Positions 28,401 to 41,895 are shown, counted from the stretch's first letter. The stretch: 64,000 nucleotides of DNA from Labia minor (GCA_963082975.1 OY720345.1:4415001-4479000); one strand, 5' to 3'. Made by a program: numbers and translations. The notes: a model not told the origin generated them from the sequence alone.

Positions 28401-29200
28401 TAGAAATGTGAAATTTATTTTTTATATATCATTTTCTTCCATTTCTGGTCCTAAACACAAATTAATTTCTATTTTATCGATATCCTAATTATTTTCATTG
28501 ATTATCATAGAAAAAGCGTTTATATTTCTGAATATTTTAATTAAAATGCTACTTTTTTATATAGAAATGTAAAATTTATTTTTTATATATCATTTTCTTC
28601 CATTTCTGGTCCTAAACACAAATTAATTAATATTTTATCGATATCATAATTATTTTCATTGATTATCATATAAAAAGCGTATATATTTCAGAATATTTTA
28701 ATTAAAATGCTACTTTTTTATATAGAAATGTAACATTTATTTTTTATATATCATTTTCTTCCATTTCTTGTCCTAAACACAAATTAATTAATATTTTATC
28801 GATATCCTAATTATTTTCATTGATTATCATAGAAAAAGCGTTTATATTTCAGAATATTTTAATTAAAATGCTACTTTTTTATCTAGAAATGTAAAATTTA
28901 TTTTTTATATATCATTTTTTTCCATTTTTTATCCTTTATTCGATTTGATTAATATTTCTTCGATATCATAATTTTTTTCATAAATATAATAGAAAAAGTT
29001 TATATATTTATAAATTTTCAAGATAAATGCTCCTTTTTTAAATAGAAATGTAAAATTTATTTTTTATATATCATTTTCTTCCATTTCTGGTCCTAAACAC
29101 AAATTAATTTCTATTTTATCGATATCATAATTATTTTCATTGATTATCATAGAAAAAGCGTATATATTTCAGAATATTTTAATTAAAATGCTACTTTTTT
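22131..29200 (+). repeat. Satellite array domain 4, class B-rich
   Basis: This domain resembles domain 2 in carrying GAAATGTAACATTT, CGATATCCTAATT, TTCTGAATATTTT and TCATAATTATCATAG variants. Its own variants are TATCATATAAAAAGCG (near 26581, 27385 and 28670) and GAAATAAAAAATTT with TTTTTGGTCCTAAACAC (25351 and 27119, again 1768 bp apart, though the match extends only about 250 bp). A class A unit near 29010 has lost one T in TAAATTTTCAAG. No gene or insertion is seen. Confidence 0.93.
22440..23640 (+). repeat. Four-monomer higher-order repeat (643-bp period), nearly two copies
   Basis: TTTATATAATATTTTCTTCC (ATAATATTTT at 22481 and 23124) and the class A junction with TTTTTTTGATAATTATC are repeated 643 bp apart. 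The unit order is B with TCGATTTCATAATT, A with TGATAATTATC and a TTTTTTATATAG end, B with CGATATCCTAA and GCTCC, then B with CGATATCCTAA and GCTAC. The same order is seen at about 14160-14800, so this four-unit block is shared between domains 2 and 4. A private variant TTTTCATTGATAATC lies at 23035. Confidence 0.8.
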
Positions 29201-32200
29201 ATATAGAAATGTAAAATTTATTTTTTATATATCATTTTCTTCCATTTCTGGTCCTAAACACAAATTAATTTCTATTTTATAGATATCATAATTATTTTCA
29301 TTGATTATCATAGAAAAAGCGTATATATTTCTGAATATTTTAATTAAAATGCTACTTTTTTATATAGAAATGTAAAATTTATTTTTTATATATCATTTTC
29401 TTCCATTTTTGATCCTTTATTCGATTTGATTAATATTTCTTCGATATCATAATTTTTTTCATAAATATAATAGAAAAAGTTTATATATTTATAAATTTTT
29501 CAAGATAAATGCTCCTTTTTTAAATAGAAATGTGAAATTTATTTTTTATATATCATTTTCTTCCATTTCTGGTCCTAAACACAAATTAATTAATATTTTA
29601 TCGATATCATAATTATTTTCATTGATTATCATAGAAAAAGCGTTTATATTTCAGAATATTTTAATTAAAATGCTACTTTTTTATCTAGAAATGTAAAATT
29701 TATTTTTTATATATCATTTTTTTCCATTTTTGATCCTTTATTCGATTTGATTAATATTTCTTCGATATCATAATTTTTTTCATAAATATAATAGAAAAAG
29801 TTTATATATTTATAAATTTTTCAAGATAAATGCTCCTTTTTTAAATAGAAATGTGAAATTTATTTTTTATATATCATTTTCTTCCATTTCTGGTCCTAAA
29901 CACAAATTAATTAATATTTTATCGATATCATAATTATTTTCATTGATTATCATAGAAAAAGCGTTTATATTTCAGAATATTTTAATTAAAATGCTCCTTT
30001 TTTAAATAGAAATGTAAAATTTATTTTTTATATATCATTTTCTTCCATTTCTGGTCCTAAACACAAATTAATTAATATTTTATCGATATCCTAATTATTT
30101 TCATTGATTATCATAGAAAAAGCGTTTATATTTCTGAATATTTTAATTAAAATGCTACTTTTTTATATAGAAATGTAAAATTTATTTTTTATATATCATT
30201 TTCTTCCATTTCTGGTCCTAAACACAAATTAATTAATATTTTATCGATATCATAATTATTTTCATTGATTATCATAGAAAAAGCGTTTATATTTCAGAAT
30301 ATTTTAATTAAAATGCTACTTTTTTATATAGAAATGTAACATTTATTTTTTATATATCATTTTCTTCCATTTTTGATCCTTTATTCGATTTGATTAATAT
30401 TTCTTCGATATCATAATTTTTTTCATAAATATCATAGAAAAAGTTTATATATTTACAAATTTTTCAAGATAAATGCTCCTTTTTTAAATAGAAATGTAAA
30501 ATTTATTTTTTATATATCATTTTCTTCCATTTTTGATCCTTTATTCGATTTGATTAATATTTCATCGATATCATAATTTTTTTCATAAATATCATAGAAA
30601 AAGTTTATATATTTATAAATTTTTCAAGATAAATGCTCCTTTTTTAAATAGAAATGTAAAATTTATTTTTTATATATCATTTTCTTCCATTTTTGATCCT
30701 TTATTCGATTTGATTAATATTTCTTCGATATCATAATTTTTTTCATAAATATCATAGAAAAAGTTTATATATTTATAAATTTTTCAAGATAAATGCTCCT
30801 TTTTTAAATAGAAATGTAAAATTTATTTTTTATATATCATTTTCTTCCATTTCTGGTCCTAAACACAAATTAATAAATATTTTATCGATATCATAATTAT
30901 TTTCATTGATTATCATAGAAAAAGCGTTTATATTTCAGAATATTTTAATTAAAATGCTCCTTTTTTAAATAGAAATGTAAAATTTATTTTTTATATATCA
31001 TTTTCTTCCATTTCTGGTCCTAAACACAAATTAATTTCTATTTTATAGATATCATAATTATTTTCATTGATTATCATAGAAAAAGCGTATATATTTCAGA
31101 ATATTTTAATTAAAATGCTACTTTTTTATATAGAAATGTAAAATTTATTTTTTATATATCATTTTCTTCCATTTCTGGTCCTAAACACAAATTAATTAAT
31201 ATTTTATCGATATCATAATTATTTTCATTGATTATCATAGAAAAAGCGTATATATTTCTGAATATTTTAATTAAAATGCTACTTTTTTATATAGAAATGT
31301 AAAATTTATTTTTTATATATCATTTTCTTCCATTTCTGGTCCTAAACACAAATTAATTAATATTTTATCGATATCCTAATTATTTTCATTGATTATCATA
31401 GAAAAAGCGTTTATATTTCAGAATATTTTAATTAAAATGCTACTTTTTTATATAGAAATGTAACATTTATTTTTTATATATCATTTTCTTCCATTTTTGA
31501 TCCTTTATTCGATTTGATTAATATTTCTTCGATATCATAATTTTTTTCATAAATATCATAGAAAAAGTTTATATATTTATAAATTTTTCAAGATAAATGC
31601 TCCTTTTTTAAATAGAAATGTAAAATTTATTTTTTATATATCATTTTCTTCCATTTCTGGTCCTAAACACAAATTAATTAATATTTTATCGATATCCTAA
31701 TTATTTTCATTGATTATCATAGAAAAAGCGTTTATATTTCTGAATATTTTAATTAAAATGCTACTTTTTTATATAGAAATGTAACATTTATTTTTTATAT
31801 ATCATTTTCTTCCATTTTTGATCCTTTATTCGATTTGATTAATATTTCTTCGATATCATAATTTTTTTCATAATTATCATAGAAAAAGTTTATATATTTA
31901 TAAATTTTTCAAGATAAATGCTCCTTTTTTAAATAGAAATGTAAAATTTATTTTTTATATATCATTTTCTTCCATTTCTGGTCCTAAACACAAATTAATT
32001 TCTATTTTATCGATATCATAATTATTTTCATTGATTATCATAGAAAAAGCGTTTATATTTCAGAATATTTTAATTAAAATGCTACTTTTTTATATAGAAA
32101 TGTAACATTTATTTTTTATATATCATTTTCTTCCATTTCTGGTCCTAAACACAAATTAATTAATATTTTATCGATATCCTAATTATTTTCATTGATTATC

Positions 32201-32554
32201 ATAGAAAAAGCGTTTATATTTCAGAATATTTTAATTAAAATGCTCCTTTTTTAAATAGAAATGTAAAATTTATTTTTTATATATCATTTTCTTCCATTTC
32301 TGGTCCTAAACACAAATTAATTAATATTTTATCGATATCCTAATTATTTTCATTGATTATCATAGAAAAAGCGTTTATATTTCTGAATATTTTAATTAAA
32401 ATGCTACTTTTTTATATAGAAATGTAAAATTTATTTTTTATATATCATTTTCTTCCATTTCTGGTCCTAAACACAAATTAATTAATATTTTATCGATATC
32501 CTAATTATTTTCATTGATTATCATAGAAAAAGCGTTTATATTTCTGAATATTTT

Positions 32555-34670
32555 AATTAAAATGCTACTTTTTTATCTAGAAATGTAAAATTTATTTTTT
32601 ATATATCATTTTTTTCCATTTTTGATCCTTTATTCGATTTGATTAATATTTCTTCGATATCATAATTTTTTTCATAAATATAATAGAAAAAGTTTATATA
32701 TTTATAAATTTTTCAAGATAAATGCTCCTTTTTTAAATAGAAATGTGAAATTTATTTTTTATATATCATTTTCTTCCATTTCTGGTCCTAAACACAAATT
32801 AATTAATATTTTATCGATATCATAATTATTTTCATTGATTATCATAGAAAAAGCGTTTATATTTCAGAATATTTTAATTAAAATGCTCCTTTTTTAAATA
32901 GAAATGTAAAATTTATTTTTTATATATCATTTTCTTCCATTTCTGGTCCTAAACACAAATTAATTAATATTTTATCGATATCCTAATTATTTTCATTGAT
33001 TATCATAGAAAAAGCGTTTATATTTCTGAATATTTTAATTAAAATGCTACTTTTTTATATAGAAATGTAAAATTTATTTTTTATATATCATTTTCTTCCA
33101 TTTCTGGTCCTAAACACAAATTAATTAATATTTTATCGATATCATAATTATTTTCATTGATTATCATAGAAAAAGCGTTTATATTTCAGAATATTTTAAT
33201 TAAAATGCTACTTTTTTATATAGAAATGTAACATTTATTTTTTATATATCATTTTCTTCCATTTTTGATCCTTTATTCGATTTGATTAATATTTCTTCGA
33301 TATCATAATTTTTTTCATAAATATCATAGAAAAAGTTTATATATTTACAAATTTTTCAAGATAAATGCTCCTTTTTTAAATAGAAATGTAAAATTTATTT
33401 TTTATATATCATTTTCTTCCATTTTTGATCCTTTATTCGATTTGATTAATATTTCATCGATATCATAATTTTTTTCATAAATATCATAGAAAAAGTTTAT
33501 ATATTTATAAATTTTTCAAGATAAATGCTCCTTTTTTAAATAGAAATGTAAAATTTATTTTTTATATATCATTTTCTTCCATTTTTGATCCTTTATTCGA
33601 TTTGATTAATATTTCTTCGATATCATAATTTTTTTCATAAATATCATAGAAAAAGTTTATATATTTATAAATTTTTCAAGATAAATGCTCCTTTTTTAAA
33701 TAGAAATGTAAAATTTATTTTTTATATATCATTTTCTTCCATTTCTGGTCCTAAACACAAATTAATAAATATTTTATCGATATCATAATTATTTTCATTG
33801 ATTATCATAGAAAAAGCGTTTATATTTCAGAATATTTTAATTAAAATGCTCCTTTTTTAAATAGAAATGTAAAATTTATTTTTTATATATCATTTTCTTC
33901 CATTTCTGGTCCTAAACACAAATTAATTTCTATTTTATAGATATCATAATTATTTTCATTGATTATCATAGAAAAAGCGTATATATTTCAGAATATTTTA
34001 ATTAAAATGCTACTTTTTTATATAGAAATGTAAAATTTATTTTTTATATATCATTTTCTTCCATTTCTGGTCCTAAACACAAATTAATTAATATTTTATC
34101 GATATCATAATTATTTTCATTGATTATCATAGAAAAAGCGTATATATTTCTGAATATTTTAATTAAAATGCTACTTTTTTATATAGAAATGTAAAATTTA
34201 TTTTTTATATATCATTTTCTTCCATTTCTGGTCCTAAACACAAATTAATTAATATTTTATCGATATCCTAATTATTTTCATTGATTATCATAGAAAAAGC
34301 GTTTATATTTCAGAATATTTTAATTAAAATGCTACTTTTTTATATAGAAATGTAACATTTATTTTTTATATATCATTTTCTTCCATTTTTGATCCTTTAT
34401 TCGATTTGATTAATATTTCTTCGATATCATAATTTTTTTCAAAAATATCATAGAAAAAGTTTATATATTTATAAATTTTTCAAGATAAATGCTCCTTTTT
34501 TAAATAGAAATGTAAAATTTATTTTTTATATATCATTTTCTTCCATTTCTGGTCCTAAACACAAATTAATTAATATTTTATCGATATCCTAATTATTTTC
34601 ATTGATTATCATAGAAAAAGCGTTTATATTTCTGAATATTTTAATTAAAATGCTACTTTTTTATATAGAA
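32555..34670 (+). repeat. Duplicate of about 29663-31778 (offset 2892 bp, 18 monomers)
   Basis: TTTTTTATCTAGAAATG (ATCTAG at 29683 and 32575) and TTTACAAATTTTTC (ACAA at 30455 and 33347) give the same 2892-bp offset, and the order of all units between agrees. It starts where 29652 has TTTCAGAA and 32544 has TTTCTGAA. It ends where one copy has TAACATTT plus an A tail and the other TAAAATTT plus a B tail. A private change TTTTTTTCAAAAATATC lies at 34440 in this copy only. Confidence 0.82.
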
Positions 34671-35849
34671 ATGTAAAATTTATTTTTTATATATCATTTT
34701 CTTCCATTTCTGGTCCTAAACACAAATTAATTAATATTTTATCGATATCATAATTATTTTCATTGATTATCATAGAAAAAGCGTATATATTTCAGAATAT
34801 TTTAATTAAAATGCTACTTTTTTATATAGAAATGTAAAATTTATTTTTTATATTTCATTTTCTTCCATTTCTGGTCCTAAACACAAATTAATTAATATTT
34901 TATCGATATCCTAATTATTTTCATTGATTATCATAGAAAAAGCGTTTATATTTCTGAATATTTTAATTAAAATGCTACTTTTTTATATAGAAATGTAAAA
35001 TTTATTTTTTATATATCATTTTCTTCCATTTCTGGTCCTAAACACAAATTAATTAATATTTTATCGATATCCTAATTATTTTCATTGATTATCATAGAAA
35101 AAGCGTTTATATTTCAGAATATTTTAATTAAAATGCTCCTTTTTTAAATAGAAATGTAAAATTTATTTTTTATATATCATTTTCTTCCATTTCTGGTCCT
35201 AAACACAAATTAATTTCTATTTTATCGATATCATAATTTTTTTCATAAATATCATAGAAAAAGTTTATATATTTATAACTTTTTCAAGATAAATGCTCCT
35301 TTTTTAAATAGAAATGTAAAATTTATTTTTTATATATCATTTTCTTCCATTTCTGGTCCTAAACACAAATTAATTTCTATTTTATCGATATCATAATTTT
35401 TTTCATAAATATCATAGAAAAAGTTTATATATTTATAACTTTTTCAAGATAAATGCTCCTTTTTTAAATAGAAATGTAACATTTATTTTTTATATATCAT
35501 TTTCTTCCATTTCTGGTCCTAAACACAAATTAATTTCTATTTTATCGATATCATAATTATTTTCATTGATTATCATAGAAAAAGCGTATATATTTCTGAA
35601 TATTTTAATTAAAATGCTACTTTTTTATATAGAAATGTAACATTTATTTTTTATATATCATTTTCTTCCATTTCTGGTCCTAAACACAAATTAATTAATA
35701 TTTTATCGATATCATAATTATTTTCATTGATTATCATAGAAAAAGCGTATATATTTCTGAATATTTTAATTAAAATGCTACTTTTTTATATAGAAATGTA
35801 ACATTTATTTTTTATATATCATTTTCTTCCATTTCTGGTCCTAAACACA

Positions 35850-36300
35850 AATTAATTAATATTTTATCGATATCATAATTATTTTCATTGATTATCATAG
35901 AAAAAGCGTATATATTTCTGAATATTTTAATTAAAATGCTACTTTTTTATATAGAAATGTAAAATTTATTTTTTATATATCATTTTCTTCCATTTTTGAT
36001 TCTTTATTCGATTTGATTAATATTTCTTCGATATCATAATTTTTTTCATAAATATAATAGAAAAAGTTTATATATTTATAAATTTTTCAAGATAAATGCT
36101 CCTTTTTTAAATAGAAATGTGAAATTTATTTTTTATATATCATTTTCTTCCATTTCTGGTCCTAAACACAAATTAATTAATATTTTATCGATATCATAAT
36201 TATTTAAATTGATTATCATAGAAAAAGCGTTTATATTTCAGAATATTTTAATTAAAATGCTACTTTTTTATCTAGAAATGTAAAATTTATTTTTTTATAT
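35850..36300 (+). other. Unoccupied paralogue of the transposon insertion site (TA at 36032-36033)
   Basis: This segment matches both flanks of the element at 41333. The left-flank marker TTTTTGATTCTTTATTCG (variant TTCT) lies at 36002 and 41301 (offset 5299). The right-flank markers CATAAATATAATAG and GAAATGTGAAATTTATT lie at 36121 and 42524 (offset 6403). The offsets differ by 1104 bp, which equals the 1102-bp element plus a 2-bp duplication. Here the sequence reads CTTCGATATCATAATTT without interruption. The empty site confirms the element's ends and its TA duplication. Confidence 0.92.
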
Positions 36301-38199
36301 CATTTTTTTCCATTTTTGATCCTTTATTCGATTTGATTAATATTTCTTCGATATCATAATTTTTTTCATAAATATAATAGAAAAAGTTTATATATTTATA
36401 AATTTTTCAAGATAAATGCTCCTTTTTTAAATAGAAATGTAAAATTTATTTTTTATATATCATTTTCTTCCATTTCTGGTCCTAAACACAAATTAATTTC
36501 TATTTTATCGATATCATAATTATTTTCATTGATTATCATAGAAAAAGCGTTTATATTTCAGAATATTTTAATTAAAATGCTCCTTTTTTAAATAGAAATG
36601 TAAAATTTATTTTTTATATATCATTTTCTTCCATTTCTGGTCCTAAACACAAATTAATTAATATTTTATCGATATCATAATTATTTTCATTGATTATCAT
36701 AGAAAAAGCGTATATATTTCAGAATATTTTAATTAAAATGCTACTTTTTTATATAGAAATGTAACATTTATTTTTTATATATCATTTTCTTCCATTTCTG
36801 GTCCTAAACACAAATTAATTTCTATTTTATCGATATCATAATTATTTTCATAAATATCATAGAAAAAGTTTATATATTTACAAATTTTTCAAGATAAATG
36901 CTCCTTTTTTAAATAGAAATGTAAAATTTATTTTTTATATATCATTTTCTTCCATTTCTGGTCCTAAACACAAATTAATAAATATTTTATCGATATCATA
37001 ATTATTTTCATTGATTATCATAGAAAAAGCGTTTATATTTCAGAATATTTTAATTAAAATGCTCCTTTTTTAAATAGAAATGTAAAATTTATTTTTTATA
37101 TATCATTTTTTTCCATTTTTGATCCTTTATTCGATTTGATTAATATTTCTTTGATATCATAATTTTTTTCATAAATATCATAGAAAAAGTTTATATATTT
37201 ATAAATTTTTCAAGATAAATGCTCCTTTTTTAAATAGAAATGTAAAATTTATTTTTTATATATCATTTTCTTCCATTTCTGGTCCTAAACACAAATTAAT
37301 AAATATTTTATCGATATCATAATTATTTTCATTGATTATCATAGAAAAAGCGTTTATATTTCAGAATATTTTAATTAAAATGCTCCTTTTTTAAATAGAA
37401 ATGTAAAATTTATTTTTTATATATATTTTTTTCCATTTTTGATCCTTTATTTGATTTGATTAATATTTCTTTGATATCATAATTTTTTTCATAAATATCA
37501 TAGAAAAAGTTTATATATTTATAAATTTTTCAAGATAAATGCTCCTTTTTTAAATAGAAATGTAAAATTTATTTTTTATATATCATTTTCTTCCATTTCT
37601 GGTCCTAAACACAAATTAATAAATATTTTATCGATATCATAATTATTTTCATTGATTATCATAGAAAAAGCGTATATATTTCTGAATATTTTAATTAAAA
37701 TGCTACTTTTTTATATAGAAATGTAAAATTTATTTTTTATATATCATTTTCTTCTATTTTTGATCCTTTATTCGATTTGATTAATATTTCTTCGATATCA
37801 TAATTTTTTTCATAAATATCATAGAAAAAGTTTATATATTTATAAATTTTTCAAGATAAATGCTCCTTTTTTAAATAGAAATGTAAAATTTATTTTTTAT
37901 ATATCATTTTCTTCCATTTCTGGTCCTAAACACAAATTAATAAATATTTTATCGATATCATAATTATTTTCATTGATTATCATAGAAAAAGCGTATATAT
38001 TTCAGAATATTTTAATTAAAATGCTACTTTTTTATATAGAAATGTAACATTTATTTTTTATATATCATTTTCTTCCATTTCTGGTCCTAAACACAAATTA
38101 ATTAATATTTTATCGATATCATAATTATTTTCATTGATTATCATAGAAAAAGCGTATATATTTCAGAATATTTTAATTAAAATGCTACTTTTTTATATA

Positions 38200-40760
38200 G
38201 AAATGTATATTTTATTTTTTATATATCATTTTCTTCCATTTCTGGTCCTAAACACAAATTAATTAATATTTTATCGATATCATAATTATTTTCATTGATT
38301 ATCATAGAAAAAGCGTTTATATTTCAGAATATTTTAATTAAAATGCTACTTTTTTATATAGAAATGTAACATTTATTTTTTATATATCATTTTCTTCCAT
38401 TTTTGATCCTTTATTCGATTTGATTAATATTTCTTCGATATCATAATTTTTTTCATAAATATCATAGAAAAAGTTTATATATTTACAAATTTTTCAAGAT
38501 AAATGCTCCTTTTTTAAATAGAAATGTAAAATTTATTTTTTATATATCATTTTCTTCCATTTTTGATCCTTTATTCGATTTGATTAATATTTCATCGATA
38601 TCATAATTTTTTTCATAAATATCATAGAAAAAGTTTATATATTTATAAATTTTTCAAGATAAATGCTGCTTTTTTAAATAGAAATGTAAAATTTATTTTT
38701 TATATATCATTTTCTTCCATTTTTGATCCTTTATTCGATTTGATTAATATTTCTTCGATATCATAATTTTTTTCATAAATATCATAGAAAAAGTTTATAT
38801 ATTTATAAATTTTTCAAGATAAATGCTCCTTTTTTAAATAGAAATGTAAAATTTATTTTTTATATATCATTTTCTTCCATTTCTGGTCCTAAACACAAAT
38901 TAATAAATATTTTATCGATATCATAATTATTTTCATTGATTATCATAGAAAAAGCGTTTATATTTCAGAATATTTTAATTAAAATGCTCCTTTTTTAAAT
39001 AGAAATGTAAAATTTATTTTTTATATATCATTTTCTTCCATTTCTGGTCCTAAACACAAATTAATTTCTATTTTATAGATATCATAATTATTTTCATTGA
39101 TTATCATAGAAAAAGCGTATATATTTCAGAATATTTTAATTAAAATGCTACTTTTTTATATAGAAATGTAAAATTTATTTTTTATATATCATTTTCTTCC
39201 ATTTCTGGTCCTAAACACAAATTAATTAATATTTTATCGATATCATAATTATTTTCATTGATTATCATAGAAAAAGCGTATATATTTCTGAATATTTTAA
39301 TTAAAATGCTACTTTTTTATATAGAAATGTAAAATTTATTTTTTATATATCATTTTCTTCCATTTCTGGTCCTAAACACAAATTAATTAATATTTTATCG
39401 ATATCATAATTATTTTCATTGATTATCATAGAAAAAGCGTTTATATTTCAGAATATTTTAATTAAAATGCTACTTTTTTATATAGAAATGTAACATTTAT
39501 TTTTTATATATCATTTTCTTCCATTTTTGATCCTTTATTCGATTTGATTAATATTTCTTCGATATCATAATTTTTTTCAAAAATATCATAGAAAAAGTTT
39601 ATATATTTATAAATTTTTCAAGATAAATGCTCCTTTTTTAAATAGAAATGTAAAATTTATTTTTTATATATCATTTTCTTCCATTTCTGGTCCTAAACAC
39701 AAATTAATTAATATTTTATCGATATCCTAATTATTTTCATTGATTATCATAGAAAAAGCGTTTATATTTCTGAATATTTTAATTAAAATGCTACTTTTTT
39801 ATATAGAAATGTAAAATTTATTTTTTATATATCATTTTCTTCCATTTCTGGTCCTAAACACAAATTAATTAATATTTTATCGATATCATAATTATTTTCA
39901 TTGATTATCATAGAAAAAGCGTATATATTTCAGAATATTTTAATTAAAATGCTACTTTTTTATATAGAAATGTAAAATTTATTTTTTATATTTCATTTTC
40001 TTCCATTTCTGGTCCTAAACACAAATTAATTAATATTTTATCGATATCCTAATTATTTTCATTGATTATCATAGAAAAAGCGTTTATATTTCTGAATATT
40101 TTAATTAAAATGCTACTTTTTTATATAGAAATGTAAAATTTATTTTTTATATATCATTTTCTTCCATTTCTGGTCCTAAACACAAATTAATTAATATTTT
40201 ATCGATATCCTAATTATTTTCATTGATTATCATAGAAAAAGCGTTTATATTTCTGAATATTTTAATTAAAATGCTACTTTTTTATATAGAAATGTAAAAT
40301 TTATTTTTTATATATCATTTTCTTCCATTTCTGGTCCTAAACACAAATTAATTTCTATTTTATCGATATCATAATTTTTTTCATAAATATCATAGAAAAA
40401 GTTTATATATTTATAACTTTTTCAAGATAAATGCTCCTTTTTTAAATAGAAATGTAAAATTTATTTTTTATATATCATTTTCTTCCATTTCTGGTCCTAA
40501 ACACAAATTAATTTCTATTTTATCGATATCATAATTTTTTTCATAAATATCATAGAAAAAGTTTATATATTTATAACTTTTTCAAGATAAATGCTCCTTT
40601 TTTAAATAGAAATGTAACATTTATTTTTTATATATCATTTTCTTCCATTTCTGGTCCTAAACACAAATTAATTTCTATTTTATCGATATCATAATTATTT
40701 TCATTGATTATCATAGAAAAAGCGTATATATTTCTGAATATTTTAATTAAAATGCTACTT
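38200..40760 (+). repeat. Duplicate of about 33062-35622 (offset 5138 bp, 32 monomers)
   Basis: Four markers agree on 5138 bp: TTTACAAATTTTTC (33347, 38485), TTTTTTTCAAAAATATC (34440, 39578), TTATATTTCATTTTC (variant TTC at 34856 and 39994), and the pair of chimeric units with TTTATAACTTTTTC (35275, 40413). The last marker is itself a tandem pair 160 bp apart in both copies. Differences are few: GTATATTTT at 38205, GCTGC at 38667, and CGATATCAT versus CGATATCCT near 39399/34261. The private CAAAAATATC mutation shows that this copy derives from the 32.5-34.7 kb segment and not from its older sister at 29.7 kb. Confidence 0.85.
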
Positions 40761-41330
40761 TTTTATCTAGAAATGTAAAATTTATTTTTTATATATCATT
40801 TTCTTCCATTTCTGGTCCTAAACACAAATTAATTTCTATTTTATAGATATCATAATTATTTTCATTGATTATCATAGAAAAAGCGTATATATTTCAGAAT
40901 ATTTTAATTAAAATGCTACTTTTTTATATAGAAATGTAACATTTATTTTTTATATATCATTTTCTTCCATTTCTGGTCCTAAACACAAATTAATAAATAT
41001 TTTATCGATATCATAATTATTTTCATTGATTATCATAGAAAAAGCGTATATATTTCAGAATATTTTAATTAAAATGCTACTTTTTTATATAGAAATGTAA
41101 ATTTTATTTTTTATATATCATTTTCTTCCATTTCTGGTCCTAAACACAAATTAATTAATATTTTATCGATATCATAATTATTTTCATTGATTATCATAGA
41201 AAAAGCGTATATATTTCTGAATATTTTAATTAAAATGCTACTTTTTTATATAGAAATGTAAAATTTATTTTTTATATATCATTTTCTTCCATTTTTGATT
41301 CTTTATTCGATTTGATTAATATTTCTTCGA

Positions 41331-41332
41331 TA
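41331..41332. repeat. Left TA target-site duplication
   Basis: TA after CTTCGA and before AGGTAATGG. The empty paralogue reads CGATATC with a single TA at 36032-36033. Confidence 0.92.
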
Positions 41333-41357
41333 AGGTAATGGCACCTATAGATGACAT
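41333..41357 (+). repeat. Left terminal inverted repeat, 25 bp
   Basis: It begins AGGTAATGGCACCT and ends ATAGATGACAT. It pairs with 42410-42434 except at position 14 (T here, A in the complement of the right end). The inner 17 bp are the first copy of the element's repeated motif. Confidence 0.94.
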
Positions 41358-41374
41358 GGCACCTATAGATGACA
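41340..41374 (+). repeat. Two tandem copies of the terminal motif (18-bp period)
   Basis: GGCACCTATAGATGACA occurs at 41340-41356 and again, identical, at 41358-41374. The first is part of the terminal inverted repeat and the second lies immediately inside it. Paired subterminal sites of this sort are commonly transposase-binding sites. That role is inferred here. Confidence 0.9.
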
Positions 41375-41723
41375 CTTTTGAATTTAAACTAAAAAAATAA
41401 GCAAATTTTAAAACATACGCGGAAATTTTTTTTTTTAAATGATAGTTTTGTTTTTCCACCATCTGAGATATCCTACAACAATACAATAAGTCGCCCTATT
41501 TTTTTTCTTTTAACTTGAAAAGCAGACCGAATCGTCAACAATTGATTTTTTCAACAAATCTTAAAGATAACCTTAAGGAAGTAATGTTCTTAATTAGTAT
41601 TTTATATTTTTATATTCATATTTATCAAGAATTTAATAACTACATTATAAAATAGACTTAATATAGATATAAATCATTTCAATTTAAACACCTAATTTTT
41701 AAAAGTATCTTTTTTATCAACGG

Positions 41724-41790
41724 TGTTATCTATAGGTGCCCCTAAAAATTGTTTTTCCTATAGATGACAGCAATGTCAGCTATAAGTAGG
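41724..41790. repeat. Central cluster of three terminal-motif copies in alternating orientation
   Basis: A reverse copy TGTTATCTATAGGTGCC lies at 41724-41740 (one mismatch). A forward core CCTATAGATGACA lies at 41757-41769, and a diverged reverse copy TGTCAGCTATAAGTAGG at 41774-41790. The first two form an inverted repeat with 13-bp arms and 20 bp between them. The last two form a tighter hairpin (41758-41785) with a 4-base loop GCAA. Confidence 0.8.
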
Positions 41791-41879
41791 TTTTTAAAAA
41801 AATTGTCTATTATATTAATAGCTGTAAAGAGGAGATAATTTTATATAATTCCACCAAGTTGCATGTCTGAATTGATATA

Positions 41880-41895
41880 GGAACCTAAAGGTGAC
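41880..41895 (+). repeat. Diverged forward terminal-motif copy
   Basis: GGAACCTAAAGGTGAC has GGAACC instead of the GGCACC of the ends, and AAAGG for ATAGA. It shares the GGAACC form with the three right-side internal copies. Confidence 0.65.

Larger units (their letters stand above)
29201..41332 (+). repeat. Satellite array domain 5, mixed classes, internally duplicated
   Basis: Short runs of three class A units (about 30360-30840, 33250-33730 and 38390-38870) are set in class B sequence. New variants appear that become common further right: TTCTATTTTATAGATATC (TAGAT for TCGAT, first near 29280), AATTAATAAATATTTTATCG (first near 30870) and TTTCTTTGATATC (first near 37149). ATATTTACAAATTTTTC marks the start of several class A runs (30455, 33347, 36880, 38485). 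Two core indels occur near 36290 (ATTTTTTTATATCA) and 37420 (ATATATATTTTTTTCC). The domain is interrupted by the transposon at 41333. Confidence 0.92.
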
